Positions 24,926 through 33,466 of a stretch of 64,000 nucleotides of DNA are shown in pieces. This DNA is from Armatimonadota bacterium (GTDB taxonomy: Bacteria > Sysuimicrobiota > Sysuimicrobiia > Sysuimicrobiales > Humicultoraceae). Location of the stretch: NCBI GenBank assembly GCA_031459855.1, contig JAVKHP010000001.1, positions 2,246,906 to 2,310,905 on the forward strand, given 5' to 3'. Under the pieces are notes generated by a model. That model saw nothing but the letters and a program-made list of their open reading frames with translations, ran no database searches and was not told where the DNA came from. Position 1 is the stretch's first letter, and each line of letters starts with the position of its first letter. The position numbers were made by a program, and so were the translations under genes.

Positions 24926-26077
24926 GTGTTGAGGGTCCTGGTGACGGGAGGGGCGGGGTTCCTCGGCTCCCACACCGTGGATGCTCTTCTCGCGGCGGGG
25001 CACGAGGTCCGGATCCTCGACAGCTTCGCTGCGCCCGTGCATGCCAGCGGGCGTCCATCGTACCTTCCCCGTGACGCGGAGGTCGTCGAGGGAGACGTCC
25101 GCGACAAGCGTGCGTGGGCACGCGCGCTTCCCGGCGTCGACGCGGTCGTCCACATGGCCGCCTACCAGGACTACCTTCCGGACTTCAGCACGTTTTTCCA
25201 CGTCAACAGCGTGGGGACCGCGTTGCTGTACGAGGTGGTGGTGGAGCAGCGCCTGGACGTGCAGCGCGTGGTCGTGGCCTCGTCCCAGGCGGTCTACGGG
25301 GAAGGACGGCACCGGTGCCAGAACCCGTCCTGTCCCGGCGCAGCGGCGGGGCGTGACTACTATCCCGACATCCGTACCGACGAGCAGCTGGCCGCAGGCC
25401 GGTGGGACCACCAGTGTCCCGAGTGCGGCGAGGTACTGGTTCCGGTCCCGAGCGACGAGCAGCAGCGGGTCAACCCGCAGAATCAGTATGCGATCTCCAA
25501 GTACACGCAGGAACTCATCGCCCGGAGCCTGGGGCAGCGCTACCGCATCCCGACCGTCGTGGCGCGCTACTCCATCGTGCAGGGGCCGCGTCAGTCGTTC
25601 CACAACGCCTACTCTGGCGCGTGTCGCATCTTCAGCCTGAGCTACCTGCTCGGCCGTGCGCCCAGGGTCTACGAGGACGGCCAGCAGCTGCGAGACTTCG
25701 TCAACATCGAAGACGCGGTGACGGCCACCATGTTGCTCCTCACGCATCCCAACGTCGTCGACGGGGTGTTCAACGTGGGCGGGAGCCGACCGTACACGGC
25801 CCTGGAGTTCGCGGAGATCGTGCGGACGGTGGTGGGCAGCGACCTGGCCCCCGAGCTGGCCGGGGACTACCGGTTCGGCGACACCAGGCACATCGTGTCG
25901 GACATCACGCGGCTTCGGGCGCTGGGATGGACGCCCCGGCATCCGCCGGAGAAGAGCGTGGCCGACTACGTGCACTGGGTGCGGTCCCAGCAGGGCTTCG
26001 ACCGCGTCCTCGACGAGGCCGAGCAACGTCTGCGCGCGCTGGGCGTCGTGCGGCGCGCGCGCCGGGGGTCGCCATGA
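24926..26077 (+). CDS. NAD-dependent sugar epimerase with inserted zinc-ribbon-like cysteines
   Basis: A 383-residue extended SDR with TGGAGFLGSH, VVASSQAVYGEG and NQYAISK (YxxxK). Between the active-site Ser region and YxxxK there is an insert with CQNPSC (C-x4-C) and CPEC (C-x2-C) about 50 residues apart, a likely zinc ribbon. Similar inserts occur in dTDP-rhamnose 4-epimerase-like SDRs. GTG at 24926 follows GAGGAGGTGAG; TTG at 24929 is an alternative. It is coupled by ATGA to the phosphatase gene. The substrate is inferred to be a nucleotide sugar. Confidence 0.82.
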   Translation: MLRVLVTGGAGFLGSHTVDALLAAGHEVRILDSFAAPVHASGRPSYLPRDAEVVEGDVRDKRAWARALPGVDAVVHMAAYQDYLPDFSTFFHVNSVGTALLYEVVVEQRLDVQRVVVASSQAVYGEGRHRCQNPSCPGAAAGRDYYPDIRTDEQLAAGRWDHQCPECGEVLVPVPSDEQQRVNPQNQYAISKYTQELIARSLGQRYRIPTVVARYSIVQGPRQSFHNAYSGACRIFSLSYLLGRAPRVYEDGQQLRDFVNIEDAVTATMLLLTHPNVVDGVFNVGGSRPYTALEFAEIVRTVVGSDLAPELAGDYRFGDTRHIVSDITRLRALGWTPRHPPEKSVADYVHWVRSQQGFDRVLDEAEQRLRALGVVRRARRGSP

Positions 26078-26709
26078 ACCGTACCCCGGCGGGCCCGCGC
26101 CCTGCGCTCTACGTGCTCCGGCATGGCGAGACGGCGTCCAACCTCGTCGGCCGGTACGCGGGACGCAGCGACGAGACGCTCACCCTGCAGGGCGAAGCGC
26201 AGGCGGCGCAGGCAGGCGAGCGGCTGCGGGCCCTGGGGATTGCGGCCGTCTACACGAGCCCGATCGTGCGGGCGCGGCAGACCGCCGAGATCGTCGCCCG
26301 GGCGCTCGGGGTCCCGGTGCGGATCGAGGACGGGCTGGCGGAGATGGCCATGGGGCCGTGGGAGGGGCTCCTCGAGGACGAGGTGGCGGCCCGGTACCCG
26401 GTGGAGTTCCAGCTCTGGCGGACTCGTCCAAGCCTCCTGCGCCTACCGGGGCGTGAGTCGCTGGTCGACGTCCAGACGCGTGCGCGGCACGCGGTGCAGC
26501 GCATCATGCGCCAGGCCGCGGGACGCCCGGTGGCTGCGGTGACCCACGTCGCCCTCGTCCGGTGCCTGTACCTGTGGGCTCGCGGGCTGCCGTTGGACGA
26601 CTACCCGACCGTCGGCGTCCCCAACGCCTCCATCTTCGTGCTCGCGGCGGCGAGCGACGGCGTGACGATGGTCCGTCTGGACGAGCACGACGGGCCGCAG
26701 GCGTCCTGA
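26074..26709 (+). CDS. Histidine phosphatase family protein
   Basis: A 211-residue phosphoglycerate-mutase-like phosphatase. The phosphohistidine motif is LRHGETASN near residue 15, YTSPIVRARQTAEIV is the second active-site region, and the later VTHVALVR supplies the second His. Relatives include CobC, GpmB and sugar-phosphate phosphatases; nothing here indicates cobalamin synthesis. The ATG overlaps the epimerase stop (ATGA), so a sugar-phosphate role in the polysaccharide locus is plausible but unproven. Confidence 0.85.
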   Translation: MNRTPAGPRPALYVLRHGETASNLVGRYAGRSDETLTLQGEAQAAQAGERLRALGIAAVYTSPIVRARQTAEIVARALGVPVRIEDGLAEMAMGPWEGLLEDEVAARYPVEFQLWRTRPSLLRLPGRESLVDVQTRARHAVQRIMRQAAGRPVAAVTHVALVRCLYLWARGLPLDDYPTVGVPNASIFVLAAASDGVTMVRLDEHDGPQAS

Positions 26710-26792
26710 TGACCACGACCGCGCCGGCGAGAGTCCCTCCGGGCCGCAAAGCACGGGCAGCCGCACCCGATGACCACCACCGCACGGGCGAG
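26708..26792 (+). repeat. 24-bp direct repeat pair starting at a stop codon
   Basis: The segment at 26708-26731, beginning within the phosphatase TGA, recurs at 26769-26792 with three mismatches (GATGACCACGACCGCG versus GATGACCACCACCGCA). The period is 61 bp. Confidence 0.6.
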
Positions 26793-26886
26793 CGGCGACG
26801 CAGCGTACAGGCCCGGGGCCCGACAGCGCGGGCACGCCCGGCGCAGTCTCCGGACAGGGAAGGGGCTGCGGGACCGGCGCCGCGGG

Positions 26887-27483
26887 TCACGGGTTGCGCG
26901 GCGCCGCGGTCGTGCGCGCCTGACCCCGGACGCGGCCGCGGCGGACCTCGACCTCGACCGTGACGCCGCCATCGGCAGGCTCCACGGTGAAGCCGACGAC
27001 GCCGGTGGCCACCATGCGACTACCCTGCTGGACCATGCGTCCCTGGGCGTCGGCCGTGTAGCGCTGCCGTAGCACCTCGCCGCGACCGCGGCGGAACACG
27101 TAGACGATCCATTCGCCGCTCGCCTCCGGTCCGGCGGCCGGCATGACCGCCAGGACCGGCTCACCGTCGTCGACGGGCACCCGCGGCTGTACGATCACGC
27201 CCGGGGTCTGACTGGCGTTGCGCACGTCCCGCGCCACCGCGTCGACGAGGACGGCAGCATGCGCCTGGGCTTCCTGGAGGTCGCGACCGCGGCGCCAGAT
27301 GTTGAGGCCGGCCACCAGCAGTGACCCGACCAGCCCGACCACCACCGCGCCGAGCGCCACGGCGATGACGATCTCGAGCAGGGTCAGGCCGCGAACGCCG
27401 GCACCCCATGCCCTCCCACCCGCCGCCCGGGTCGGCGTCGCACCGCTCGCGGATCGCGTCCGGCCGAGGGACGACGGCGTCAC
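26887..27483 (-). CDS. Prepilin-type protein (GspJ/PilW-like)
   Basis: A 198-residue pseudopilin-like protein. After a basic leader comes the type III signal peptide GLTLLEIVIAVALGAVVVGLV, with the expected Gly before the cleavage site and Glu at +5, then a hydrophobic helix and a globular domain. Such minor pilins belong to type II secretion or type IV pilus systems. The GTG start overlaps the preceding prepilin gene stop. No pilus ATPase or prepilin peptidase is in the window. Confidence 0.8.
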   Translation of the reverse strand: MTPSSLGRTRSASGATPTRAAGGRAWGAGVRGLTLLEIVIAVALGAVVVGLVGSLLVAGLNIWRRGRDLQEAQAHAAVLVDAVARDVRNASQTPGVIVQPRVPVDDGEPVLAVMPAAGPEASGEWIVYVFRRGRGEVLRQRYTADAQGRMVQQGSRMVATGVVGFTVEPADGGVTVEVEVRRGRVRGQARTTAAPRNP

Positions 27484-27878
27484 TGCCCGACGAAGTCGCA
27501 GGCCGCCGAGACGTGGCGGAGCGTGGTCAACGTCACGGTCCGTGGCCGGCGGGCCTGGGTCCAGGTGACGTGTACCGTCAGTTCCCAGAGGCGAGAGCCT
27601 ACGCGCTGCACGGTCGTCCGGCGGTGGAACCGCAGGCCATGCAGTTCCACGTCAGACGGCACCTGCGCGTGGAACGACGACCCACAGGGTGCCGCCGCCA
27701 GCGTGGCCAGTGCTTCTTCGGCCAGGCTCGTGGCGGTGTGCAGACCCGATGCCAGGGCGGCCGCGCGCAGCGCGACAGCGAACGCGGAGAACACCAGTAC
27801 CGCGGTCGCCCCAAGGAGCATGACGGCGATGAGCACCTCTAGCAGCGTCATGCCGCGCGGACCGGCGCGCTCAGGCAT
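27480..27878 (-). CDS. Prepilin-type protein (GspI/PilV-like)
   Basis: A 132-residue protein with an N-terminal prepilin cleavage and methylation motif GMTLLEVLIAVMLLGATAVLV near residue 9, followed by a short C-terminal domain containing two cysteines (APCGSS and SAACDF). The ATG at 27878 follows GGGGGTGA by a few bases. It is the first gene of a two-gene minus-strand operon with the GspJ/PilW-like gene. Confidence 0.8.
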   Translation of the reverse strand: MPERAGPRGMTLLEVLIAVMLLGATAVLVFSAFAVALRAAALASGLHTATSLAEEALATLAAAPCGSSFHAQVPSDVELHGLRFHRRTTVQRVGSRLWELTVHVTWTQARRPRTVTLTTLRHVSAACDFVGQ

Positions 27879-28113
27879 AGATCACCCCCTCGGCACATGA
27901 GTTGTCCTGTCGCCGGGGATTTCCCTGTTCGTCCGACGACGTGCAGGCACCCGCCGGCTGGGCGTAGGGAGTCTGAAGGCGGCACGACGGGGGTACAGTT
28001 CTCATGACACTGCAGAGTACCGGAGGTCGCGTACGCCCACGCCTGACCGTTACCCCGTTCCCTGGTCGGCCCGCTCCGTCGAGGCGGCCGCACGACGCGC
28101 AGCCGCAGGTTGC

Positions 28114-29031
28114 ATGTGCGCCCCTTCGAAATCGGCCGGGGACCCCGCGGGTGGATGGCGTCGGGGGTGTCGGTTCGCGATGCTCGCAGCTGGAGCGACC
28201 GTCCTGGCCGTCACAATGGTTGGTGCGGTGGCCCCGGCGCTGGCGGCGCCTGGCGACAGGGCGCCTCGGGTGCACGTGGTACAGCCCGGCGAGACCGTCT
28301 ACCGCATCGCACGCCGCTACGGCGTCACGATCGATGCGCTGGCCGCTGTCAATGGTCTGGCCGATCCCACCAGGATACGGGCAGGCCAGCGCCTGCGGAT
28401 TCCCCCGGCGGGGGGCATCGTGCCCAGCGGGGGCCGCACGCACACCCGGTCGCCGCGGAGGGGCGATACGGTAATCCCGGCCGGGGCAGCGCCCTCGCCC
28501 CCAGCGGTGTCCAGGGCCCCGGCGCAGGCGCTGCAGGTGTCGGCGCCTGCAGTGCCGGTGGAGATCTTGCTGGGTCCGCCATCCTCCCTTCCCGCACCAG
28601 GCGACGGCGTGTGGCAACCGCCGCCCGGGGCGCCCACGCCGCAGGACCGTGCGGTGCCCGTCCATGCTCGCCAGATCGCGGCGGCCGCCCGTCGGCTCGT
28701 CGGCGTGCCGTACACGTGGGGTGGGAGCTCGGCACAGGGTGTCGACTGCTCCGGGCTCGTATGGCTCCTGTACGCGCCGGTGTGGCCCGGCTTGCCCCGC
28801 ACGTCGTTCGCGCTGTTCGCCGTAGGCGCGCCCGTCGACCCCGCCGCCCTGCAGCCGGGCGACCTGGTCTTCTTCACGACCTATGCGCCGGGCGCCTCGC
28901 ACGTGGGCGTCTACGTCGGCGACGGACAGTTCGTGCACGTGTCATCGTCTGCCGGCCGCGTGGTCTCCAGCCCGCTGGCCGATCCCTACTACGCCGCGCG
29001 CTTCCTGGGCGCCCGCCGGCTGGTGCCCTGA
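28114..29031 (+). CDS. Secreted LysM and NlpC/P60 peptidoglycan hydrolase
   Basis: A 305-residue cell-wall endopeptidase. The signal region is LAAGATVLAVTMVGAVAPALA. A LysM domain at about 52-97 (VQPGETVYRIARRYGVTIDAL and a closing GQRLRIP) binds glycan, a Pro/Ala-rich linker follows, and an NlpC/P60 domain occupies about 185-305 with catalytic Cys in GVDCSGLVW, His in ASHVGVYVG and a third polar residue at FVHV. It should cut stem peptides between D-Glu and diamino acid. The ATG at 28114 is used; the ATG at 28180, just before the signal helix, is also possible. Confidence 0.9.
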   Translation: MCAPSKSAGDPAGGWRRGCRFAMLAAGATVLAVTMVGAVAPALAAPGDRAPRVHVVQPGETVYRIARRYGVTIDALAAVNGLADPTRIRAGQRLRIPPAGGIVPSGGRTHTRSPRRGDTVIPAGAAPSPPAVSRAPAQALQVSAPAVPVEILLGPPSSLPAPGDGVWQPPPGAPTPQDRAVPVHARQIAAAARRLVGVPYTWGGSSAQGVDCSGLVWLLYAPVWPGLPRTSFALFAVGAPVDPAALQPGDLVFFTTYAPGASHVGVYVGDGQFVHVSSSAGRVVSSPLADPYYAARFLGARRLVP

Positions 29032-29082
29032 CGCGGCCGCCGGTTGGGCCGTGGCATGCCCGGCTGCGGGCGACACGGCCGG

Positions 29083-29104
29083 TATAGTATCATGCTGGCA
29101 TGAT
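29083..29104 (+). promoter_or_regulatory. -10 element overlapping a palindromic operator upstream of argF
   Basis: TATAGT at 29083-29088 is a five-of-six -10 match. It is followed directly by a perfect palindrome at 29089-29104, ATCATGC-TG-GCATGAT, covering the expected start of transcription. No -35 match was found, so an activator may help. A repressor site is plausible; the sequence is not a standard ArgR box. Confidence 0.5.
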
Positions 29105-29128
29105 GCGCTCGTTGGCGTGTACGCTCCC

Positions 29129-30058
29129 ATGACCCTGCGCGGCCGCGACTACCTCTCGGTCGACGACCTCAGCCCCAGCGAGCTGCGCGCCGTGCTCCGG
29201 TTTGGCGCAGACCTCAAGGCGCGCTTCCAGGCCGGCGACCGCCCGCCCCTGCTGGCGGGCAAGACCCTGGCCATGGTGTTCGAGAAACCGTCGCTACGCA
29301 CGCGCGTCAGCTTCGAGGCCGGGATGTTCCAGCTGGGCGGGACCGCCATCTACCTGGGCCCGCAGGACATCCAGCTGGGCGTGCGCGAGTCGGTGGCCGA
29401 CGCGGCCCGCAACCTCGAGCGGTTCGCCGACGCGATCATGGCCCGCACCTTCGCCCACGCCACCGTGGTGGAGCTGGCCGCGAGCGCCCGGTGTCCGGTC
29501 ATCAACGGCCTGTCCGACCACGAGCACCCCTGCCAGGCGCTGGGCGACCTGCTCACCATCGGGGAGCGCTTCGGGCGATGGGAGGGCGTGCGCGTGGCCT
29601 GGATCGGCGACGGGAACAACGTGTGCCACTCGCTGCTGCTGGGCGCGGCCAAGCTGGGGATGACGGTGCGTGTGGCCACCCCGCGCGGGTACGCGCCGGC
29701 CGAAGCGGTCGTGCAGCGGGCGCGCGCCATCGCCGGGGCCACGGGGGCCACCATCGAGCTGCTGACCGATCCCGCCGCAGCGGTCGCCGACGCCGACGTC
29801 GTCTACACCGACGTGTGGACGAGCATGGGCCAGGAGGTCGAACGGGACGCACGGGCGCGGGTCTTCCGCGCCTACCAGGTCAACGCGGCGTTGCTCCGCG
29901 GGGCGAAGCCGACGGCCGTGGTGATGCACTGCCTGCCGGCCCACCGGGGCGAGGAGATCACCGACGACGTGCTCGACGGCCCGCAGTCCATCGTCTACGA
30001 TCAGGCTGAGAACCGCCTGCACGCGCAGAAGGCGCTGCTGGCCCTGCTGCTGGCGTGA
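29129..30058 (+). CDS. argF: Ornithine carbamoyltransferase
   Basis: A 309-residue enzyme that makes citrulline from ornithine and carbamoyl phosphate in arginine synthesis. The carbamoyl-phosphate loop reads FEKPSLRTRVSFE (Leu in place of the usual Thr of STRT). HPCQALGDL and the ornithine-binding HCLPAHRGEEI identify it as OTC rather than aspartate carbamoyltransferase. ATG at 29129 is used without a clear ribosome-binding site; GTG at 29117 is in frame. It is the first gene of a run with cdaA, cdaR, glmM and wecG, an unusual partner. Confidence 0.92.
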   Translation: MTLRGRDYLSVDDLSPSELRAVLRFGADLKARFQAGDRPPLLAGKTLAMVFEKPSLRTRVSFEAGMFQLGGTAIYLGPQDIQLGVRESVADAARNLERFADAIMARTFAHATVVELAASARCPVINGLSDHEHPCQALGDLLTIGERFGRWEGVRVAWIGDGNNVCHSLLLGAAKLGMTVRVATPRGYAPAEAVVQRARAIAGATGATIELLTDPAAAVADADVVYTDVWTSMGQEVERDARARVFRAYQVNAALLRGAKPTAVVMHCLPAHRGEEITDDVLDGPQSIVYDQAENRLHAQKALLALLLA

Positions 30059-30065
30059 GCCGACG

Positions 30066-30875
30066 ATGCCCCAGGTGCACGCGCGCGACCTGCTCGACAT
30101 CGCCATCGTCACGCTGCTCGTCTACCAGGTGCTCTGGCTGATCCGCGGGACCCGCGCGGTGCAGCTGGCGATGGGCATGGCCGTGCTCTTCGCCGCCTAC
30201 GTCGCCAGCCGGGTGCTGCAGTTGACCACCCTGCAGTGGATCCTCTCGTACCTGGGGGTGGTGATCCCCATCGCGATGCTGGTGATCTTCCAGCCCGAGC
30301 TGCGGCGCATGCTGGAGCAGCTCGGGCGCGGGGGGGTGTTCGCCGCGCGCTTTGGCGGCGAGCTGGGGCGCGAGGAGACGATCCGCTTGGTCAACGACGT
30401 GGCGCGGGCGTGCCGGGTGCTGTCGGGGCGGCGCACCGGCGCCCTCATGGTGCTGGAGCGCCGCACCGGCCTCAACGACGTGGTCGAGTCGGGCATCAAG
30501 CTCGACGCGCAGGTCTCGGTGCAGCTCCTCATCACGCTCTTCTTCCCCAACACTCCTCTGCACGACGGCGCCGCCGTCATCCGCGGCAACCGGCTGGTCG
30601 CGGCAGGCTGCCTGCTCCCCCTCTCGGAGAACCCCCACCTGAGCCGGACACTGGGCACCCGCCACCGCGCCGCGCTCGGCATCAGCGAGGCCACCGACGC
30701 CGTGGCGGTGGTGGTGTCGGAGGAGACCGGCGTGATCTCCCTGGCGCAGGACGGCCAGCTCACGCGTGGGCTCTCCGAGGAGGAACTGAAGGTGGCGCTG
30801 CTGGGGTTGCTGGCCCAGCCCGCCCCCCGCGCGCCGGCCCTGTGGCCGTGGCGACGCGCCTCCCGCTCGGCATGA
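30066..30875 (+). CDS. cdaA: Diadenylate cyclase CdaA
   Basis: A 269-residue membrane enzyme that makes cyclic-di-AMP from two ATP. About three N-terminal membrane helices (1-80) precede the DAC domain, which has NTPLHDGAAVIRG (the DGA motif) and GTRHRAALG (the RHR motif). c-di-AMP controls potassium, osmotic balance and cell-wall growth. It stands in the classic cdaA-cdaR-glmM order, 7 nt after argF and overlapping cdaR by ATGA. Confidence 0.95.
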   Translation: MPQVHARDLLDIAIVTLLVYQVLWLIRGTRAVQLAMGMAVLFAAYVASRVLQLTTLQWILSYLGVVIPIAMLVIFQPELRRMLEQLGRGGVFAARFGGELGREETIRLVNDVARACRVLSGRRTGALMVLERRTGLNDVVESGIKLDAQVSVQLLITLFFPNTPLHDGAAVIRGNRLVAAGCLLPLSENPHLSRTLGTRHRAALGISEATDAVAVVVSEETGVISLAQDGQLTRGLSEEELKVALLGLLAQPAPRAPALWPWRRASRSA

Positions 30876-31267
30876 GGCACTGGCGGGCAGCCGTCCTCTC
30901 GGAGCGCATGCGGCTGCTGGCCCTGTCGCTGGTCATCGCCGTGACCATGTGGTACTACGTGAGCACGACCCTGGGGCCGGCGGCGCAGGCGCCGCTGCGG
31001 GTCGTGCTGGTGCGCAACGTCGACGTGGTGGTCTCGGGGCTGGCTCCCGGGTGGACGGCGGCCGTGACGCCGGCCCGGGTCGACGTCGAGATCCGTGGGC
31101 CGGAGCCGTTGCTGGTGCTGCGGGTGGCCGACGTCCGGGCCATCGCCGAGGTGGGTGCGCTCGGGCCCGGCGTGCACCAGGTGGCGCTGCGGGTGCAGAT
31201 CCCCGACGGTGTGACCATGGTGCGGGTCACGCCGCCGGCCGTCCAGGTCACGCTGACGCGGCCCTGA
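30872..31267 (+). CDS. cdaR: CdaR/YbbR-domain regulator of CdaA, short form
   Basis: A 131-residue protein: one N-terminal membrane helix (RLLALSLVIAVTMWYYVS) and what looks like a single extracytoplasmic YbbR domain ending with VRVTPPAVQVTLTRP. Firmicute CdaR has several YbbR repeats, so this is a minimal version. CdaR binds CdaA and adjusts c-di-AMP synthesis. The assignment rests on the helix, YbbR-like pattern and position between cdaA and glmM. Confidence 0.85.
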   Translation: MRHWRAAVLSERMRLLALSLVIAVTMWYYVSTTLGPAAQAPLRVVLVRNVDVVVSGLAPGWTAAVTPARVDVEIRGPEPLLVLRVADVRAIAEVGALGPGVHQVALRVQIPDGVTMVRVTPPAVQVTLTRP

Positions 31268-31270
31268 CCC

Positions 31271-32602
31271 ATGGCGCGGCTGTTCGGCACCGACGGGATC
31301 CGTGGCGTGGCCAACGCCGACCTGACGCCGGAACTGGCCTTTCGTGTGGGGCGGGCGGCCGGCGCGGTGCTCGGCGGCCAGGTGCCCGTGGTCATCGGCC
31401 GCGACACCAGGGTCTCCGGGCCGATGCTGGAGGCTGCGCTGGCCGCGGGCCTGTGTTCGGTCGGCGTGTCTGCGGCGCTGGCGGGGATCCTGCCCACCCC
31501 GGCGGTGGCGTACCTGGCTCGCGCCCAGCAGCGCAGCGGCGTGGTCGTCTCGGCATCTCACAACCCCGTGGAGGACAACGGCATCAAGCTGTTCGGCGCC
31601 GACGGCTTCAAGCTGCCCGACGCGGTGGAGGAACGCATCGAGGCGTGGCTCGCGCGGGACGACCTGCCGCGGCCCACGGGCACGGGGCTGGGGACGGTGG
31701 TGCCGTTGCCGGACGCGGAGGATCGCTACCTGGGCTACCTGCTGGGCCTGGCGGGTGGCCGGCTCGACGGCGTGCGCGTGGTCGTCGACTGCGCCTATGG
31801 GGCCGCCGTGCGCGTAGCACCCCAGCTGTGGCAGGCGCTGGGCGCCACCGTCATCGCGCTCCACGCCGTGCCCGACGGGGCGCGCATCAACGTGGGGTGC
31901 GGCTCGACCCACCTGGCGCCGCTCCAGGCCGCCGTGCGCGCGCACGGTGCCGACGTGGGCTTCGCACACGACGGCGACGCCGACCGCGTCCTGGCCGTGG
32001 ACGAGCGCGGGGAGGTGGTGGACGGCGACGCCCTCATGGGGATCTGCGCGCTGGACCGCTGCACGCGCGGCTTGCTGCCGGGTGCCGTGGTCGTCGCCAC
32101 GGTGATGAGCAACGCCGGGCTGGAGGACGCCCTCCGCGCAGCGGGGGTGCGGCTCGAGCGCACGCGCGTGGGCGACCGCTACGTCCTCGAACGCATGCGC
32201 GAGGTCGGCGCCGTGCTGGGCGGCGAGCAGAGCGGCCACCTGGTGTTCCTGGACCGCGCCACGACCGGCGACGGGCTCGTGACCGCGCTGGAGGTCGTCA
32301 ACGTGATGCTGCGCACCGGCCGGCGGCTGTCGGAGCTGCGGGCGGCGATTCCGCGGTACCCGCAGGTCCTGGTCAACGTGCGCGTGCGCCGGCGCGACGG
32401 CGTGCTGGAGGCCCCGGAGGTGGCGGCGGCGATCCGGGCCGCGCAGGGGCGGTTGCGCGACGGCGGCCGCATCCTCGTGCGGCCGTCGGGGACCGAGCCG
32501 GTGATCCGCATCATGGTGGAGGCCACCCGACAGGATCTGGCAGAGGCGCTCGCCGCCGAGGTCGCCGAAGCGGTGGCGCGCGCTGCGGGAGGGACGCCGT
32601 GA
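31271..32602 (+). CDS. glmM: Phosphoglucosamine mutase
   Basis: A 443-residue enzyme that converts glucosamine-6-P to glucosamine-1-P for UDP-GlcNAc. MARLFGTDGIRGVAN is the GlmM start, VVSASHNPVEDNG carries the phosphoserine, AHDGDADRVL binds Mg, GGEQSGH recognises the sugar, and RPSGTEPVIRIMVE binds phosphate. Its position after cdaA-cdaR matches the conserved regulatory complex in which CdaA and GlmM interact. It is coupled to wecG by GTGA. Confidence 0.96.
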   Translation: MARLFGTDGIRGVANADLTPELAFRVGRAAGAVLGGQVPVVIGRDTRVSGPMLEAALAAGLCSVGVSAALAGILPTPAVAYLARAQQRSGVVVSASHNPVEDNGIKLFGADGFKLPDAVEERIEAWLARDDLPRPTGTGLGTVVPLPDAEDRYLGYLLGLAGGRLDGVRVVVDCAYGAAVRVAPQLWQALGATVIALHAVPDGARINVGCGSTHLAPLQAAVRAHGADVGFAHDGDADRVLAVDERGEVVDGDALMGICALDRCTRGLLPGAVVVATVMSNAGLEDALRAAGVRLERTRVGDRYVLERMREVGAVLGGEQSGHLVFLDRATTGDGLVTALEVVNVMLRTGRRLSELRAAIPRYPQVLVNVRVRRRDGVLEAPEVAAAIRAAQGRLRDGGRILVRPSGTEPVIRIMVEATRQDLAEALAAEVAEAVARAAGGTP

Positions 32603-33360
32603 CCGCGGTCGTCCAGAGCGCGCCTGCGCCGCCGCGGCACGTGCTGCTGGGCACCGGCGTGCACGCGGTGACGCTCGCCGAAGCGCTGGCCTGGATCGAC
32701 GCCGCCATCGCCCGCCGGCAGCCCGTCTACGTGGTGACGCTGAATGGCGCCATGCTCGTCCAGGCGGCCCGGGACGCGGCGCTGCGGGCGCTCGTCAACG
32801 GCGCAGGCCTCGTCACCGCCGACGGGGTGGGCGTGCTGCTGGCCGCGCGCATCCTCGGCGCGCGGCTCGCGCAGCGGGTGGCCGGGATCGACCTGGCGCT
32901 GGCGCTGTGCGAGCGCGCCGCGCAGACCGGGTGGCGGGTCTTCCTGCTGGGGGCCGCACCGGGCGTGGCGGCTGAGGCGGCGGCGGCCCTGCGCGCCCGC
33001 TTTCCCGGGCTCGCGATCGCCGGCGTCTGGCACGGGTTCTTCACGCCGGCGGAAGAACCCGCCGTGGTGGAGGCGATCCGCGGGGCGGCGCCGGACGTGT
33101 TGCTGGTGGCCATGGGCGTGCCCAGGCAGGAAGCGTGGATCGGCCGCTGGCACCACGTGCTGGGCGTGCCCGTCTCCATGGGCGTCGGCGGCGCGCTGGA
33201 CGTGATCGCGGGACGCCTGCCCCGTGCCCCGCGCTGGATGCAGCGCCTGGGGCTGGAGTGGCTGTACCGGGCCCTGCGCGAGCCGCGGCGCTGGCAGGTC
33301 GTGCGCACCATCCCGCCGCTGTTCTGGCTGGCCGTACGTGAGCGGTGGCGGCGCCGGTAG
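32599..33360 (+). CDS. WecG/TagA/CpsF family glycosyltransferase
   Basis: A 253-residue GT26 enzyme. It has PVYVVTLNGAMLVQA, VTADGVGVLLAARILG, GIDLALALCERA, VFLLGAAPGVA, LVAMGVPRQEAWI and the SMGVGGALDVIAGRLPRAPRWMQ block. Family members add N-acetylmannosamine(uronate) or similar residues to undecaprenyl-linked GlcNAc in teichoic acid or enterobacterial antigen synthesis. The exact sugar here is unknown. It shares a transcript with glmM, which supplies amino sugar. Confidence 0.9.
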   Translation: MTAVVQSAPAPPRHVLLGTGVHAVTLAEALAWIDAAIARRQPVYVVTLNGAMLVQAARDAALRALVNGAGLVTADGVGVLLAARILGARLAQRVAGIDLALALCERAAQTGWRVFLLGAAPGVAAEAAAALRARFPGLAIAGVWHGFFTPAEEPAVVEAIRGAAPDVLLVAMGVPRQEAWIGRWHHVLGVPVSMGVGGALDVIAGRLPRAPRWMQRLGLEWLYRALREPRRWQVVRTIPPLFWLAVRERWRRR

Positions 33361-33466
33361 GCCCCTCCCGTGCGTGGGACGGTGTGGCCCGCCGCGCGCC
33401 GGCCGCTGTTCCGGACGCGGGCAGGAGCCCCGGAGCGTCACCGCGAATGCGACGGCTGACCCAGCG

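Noticed and set aside
27871-28938. A 355-residue minus-strand frame opposite the LysM-NlpC gene
   Set aside because: It is the antisense reading of a clear hydrolase gene, with typical high-G+C shadow composition.
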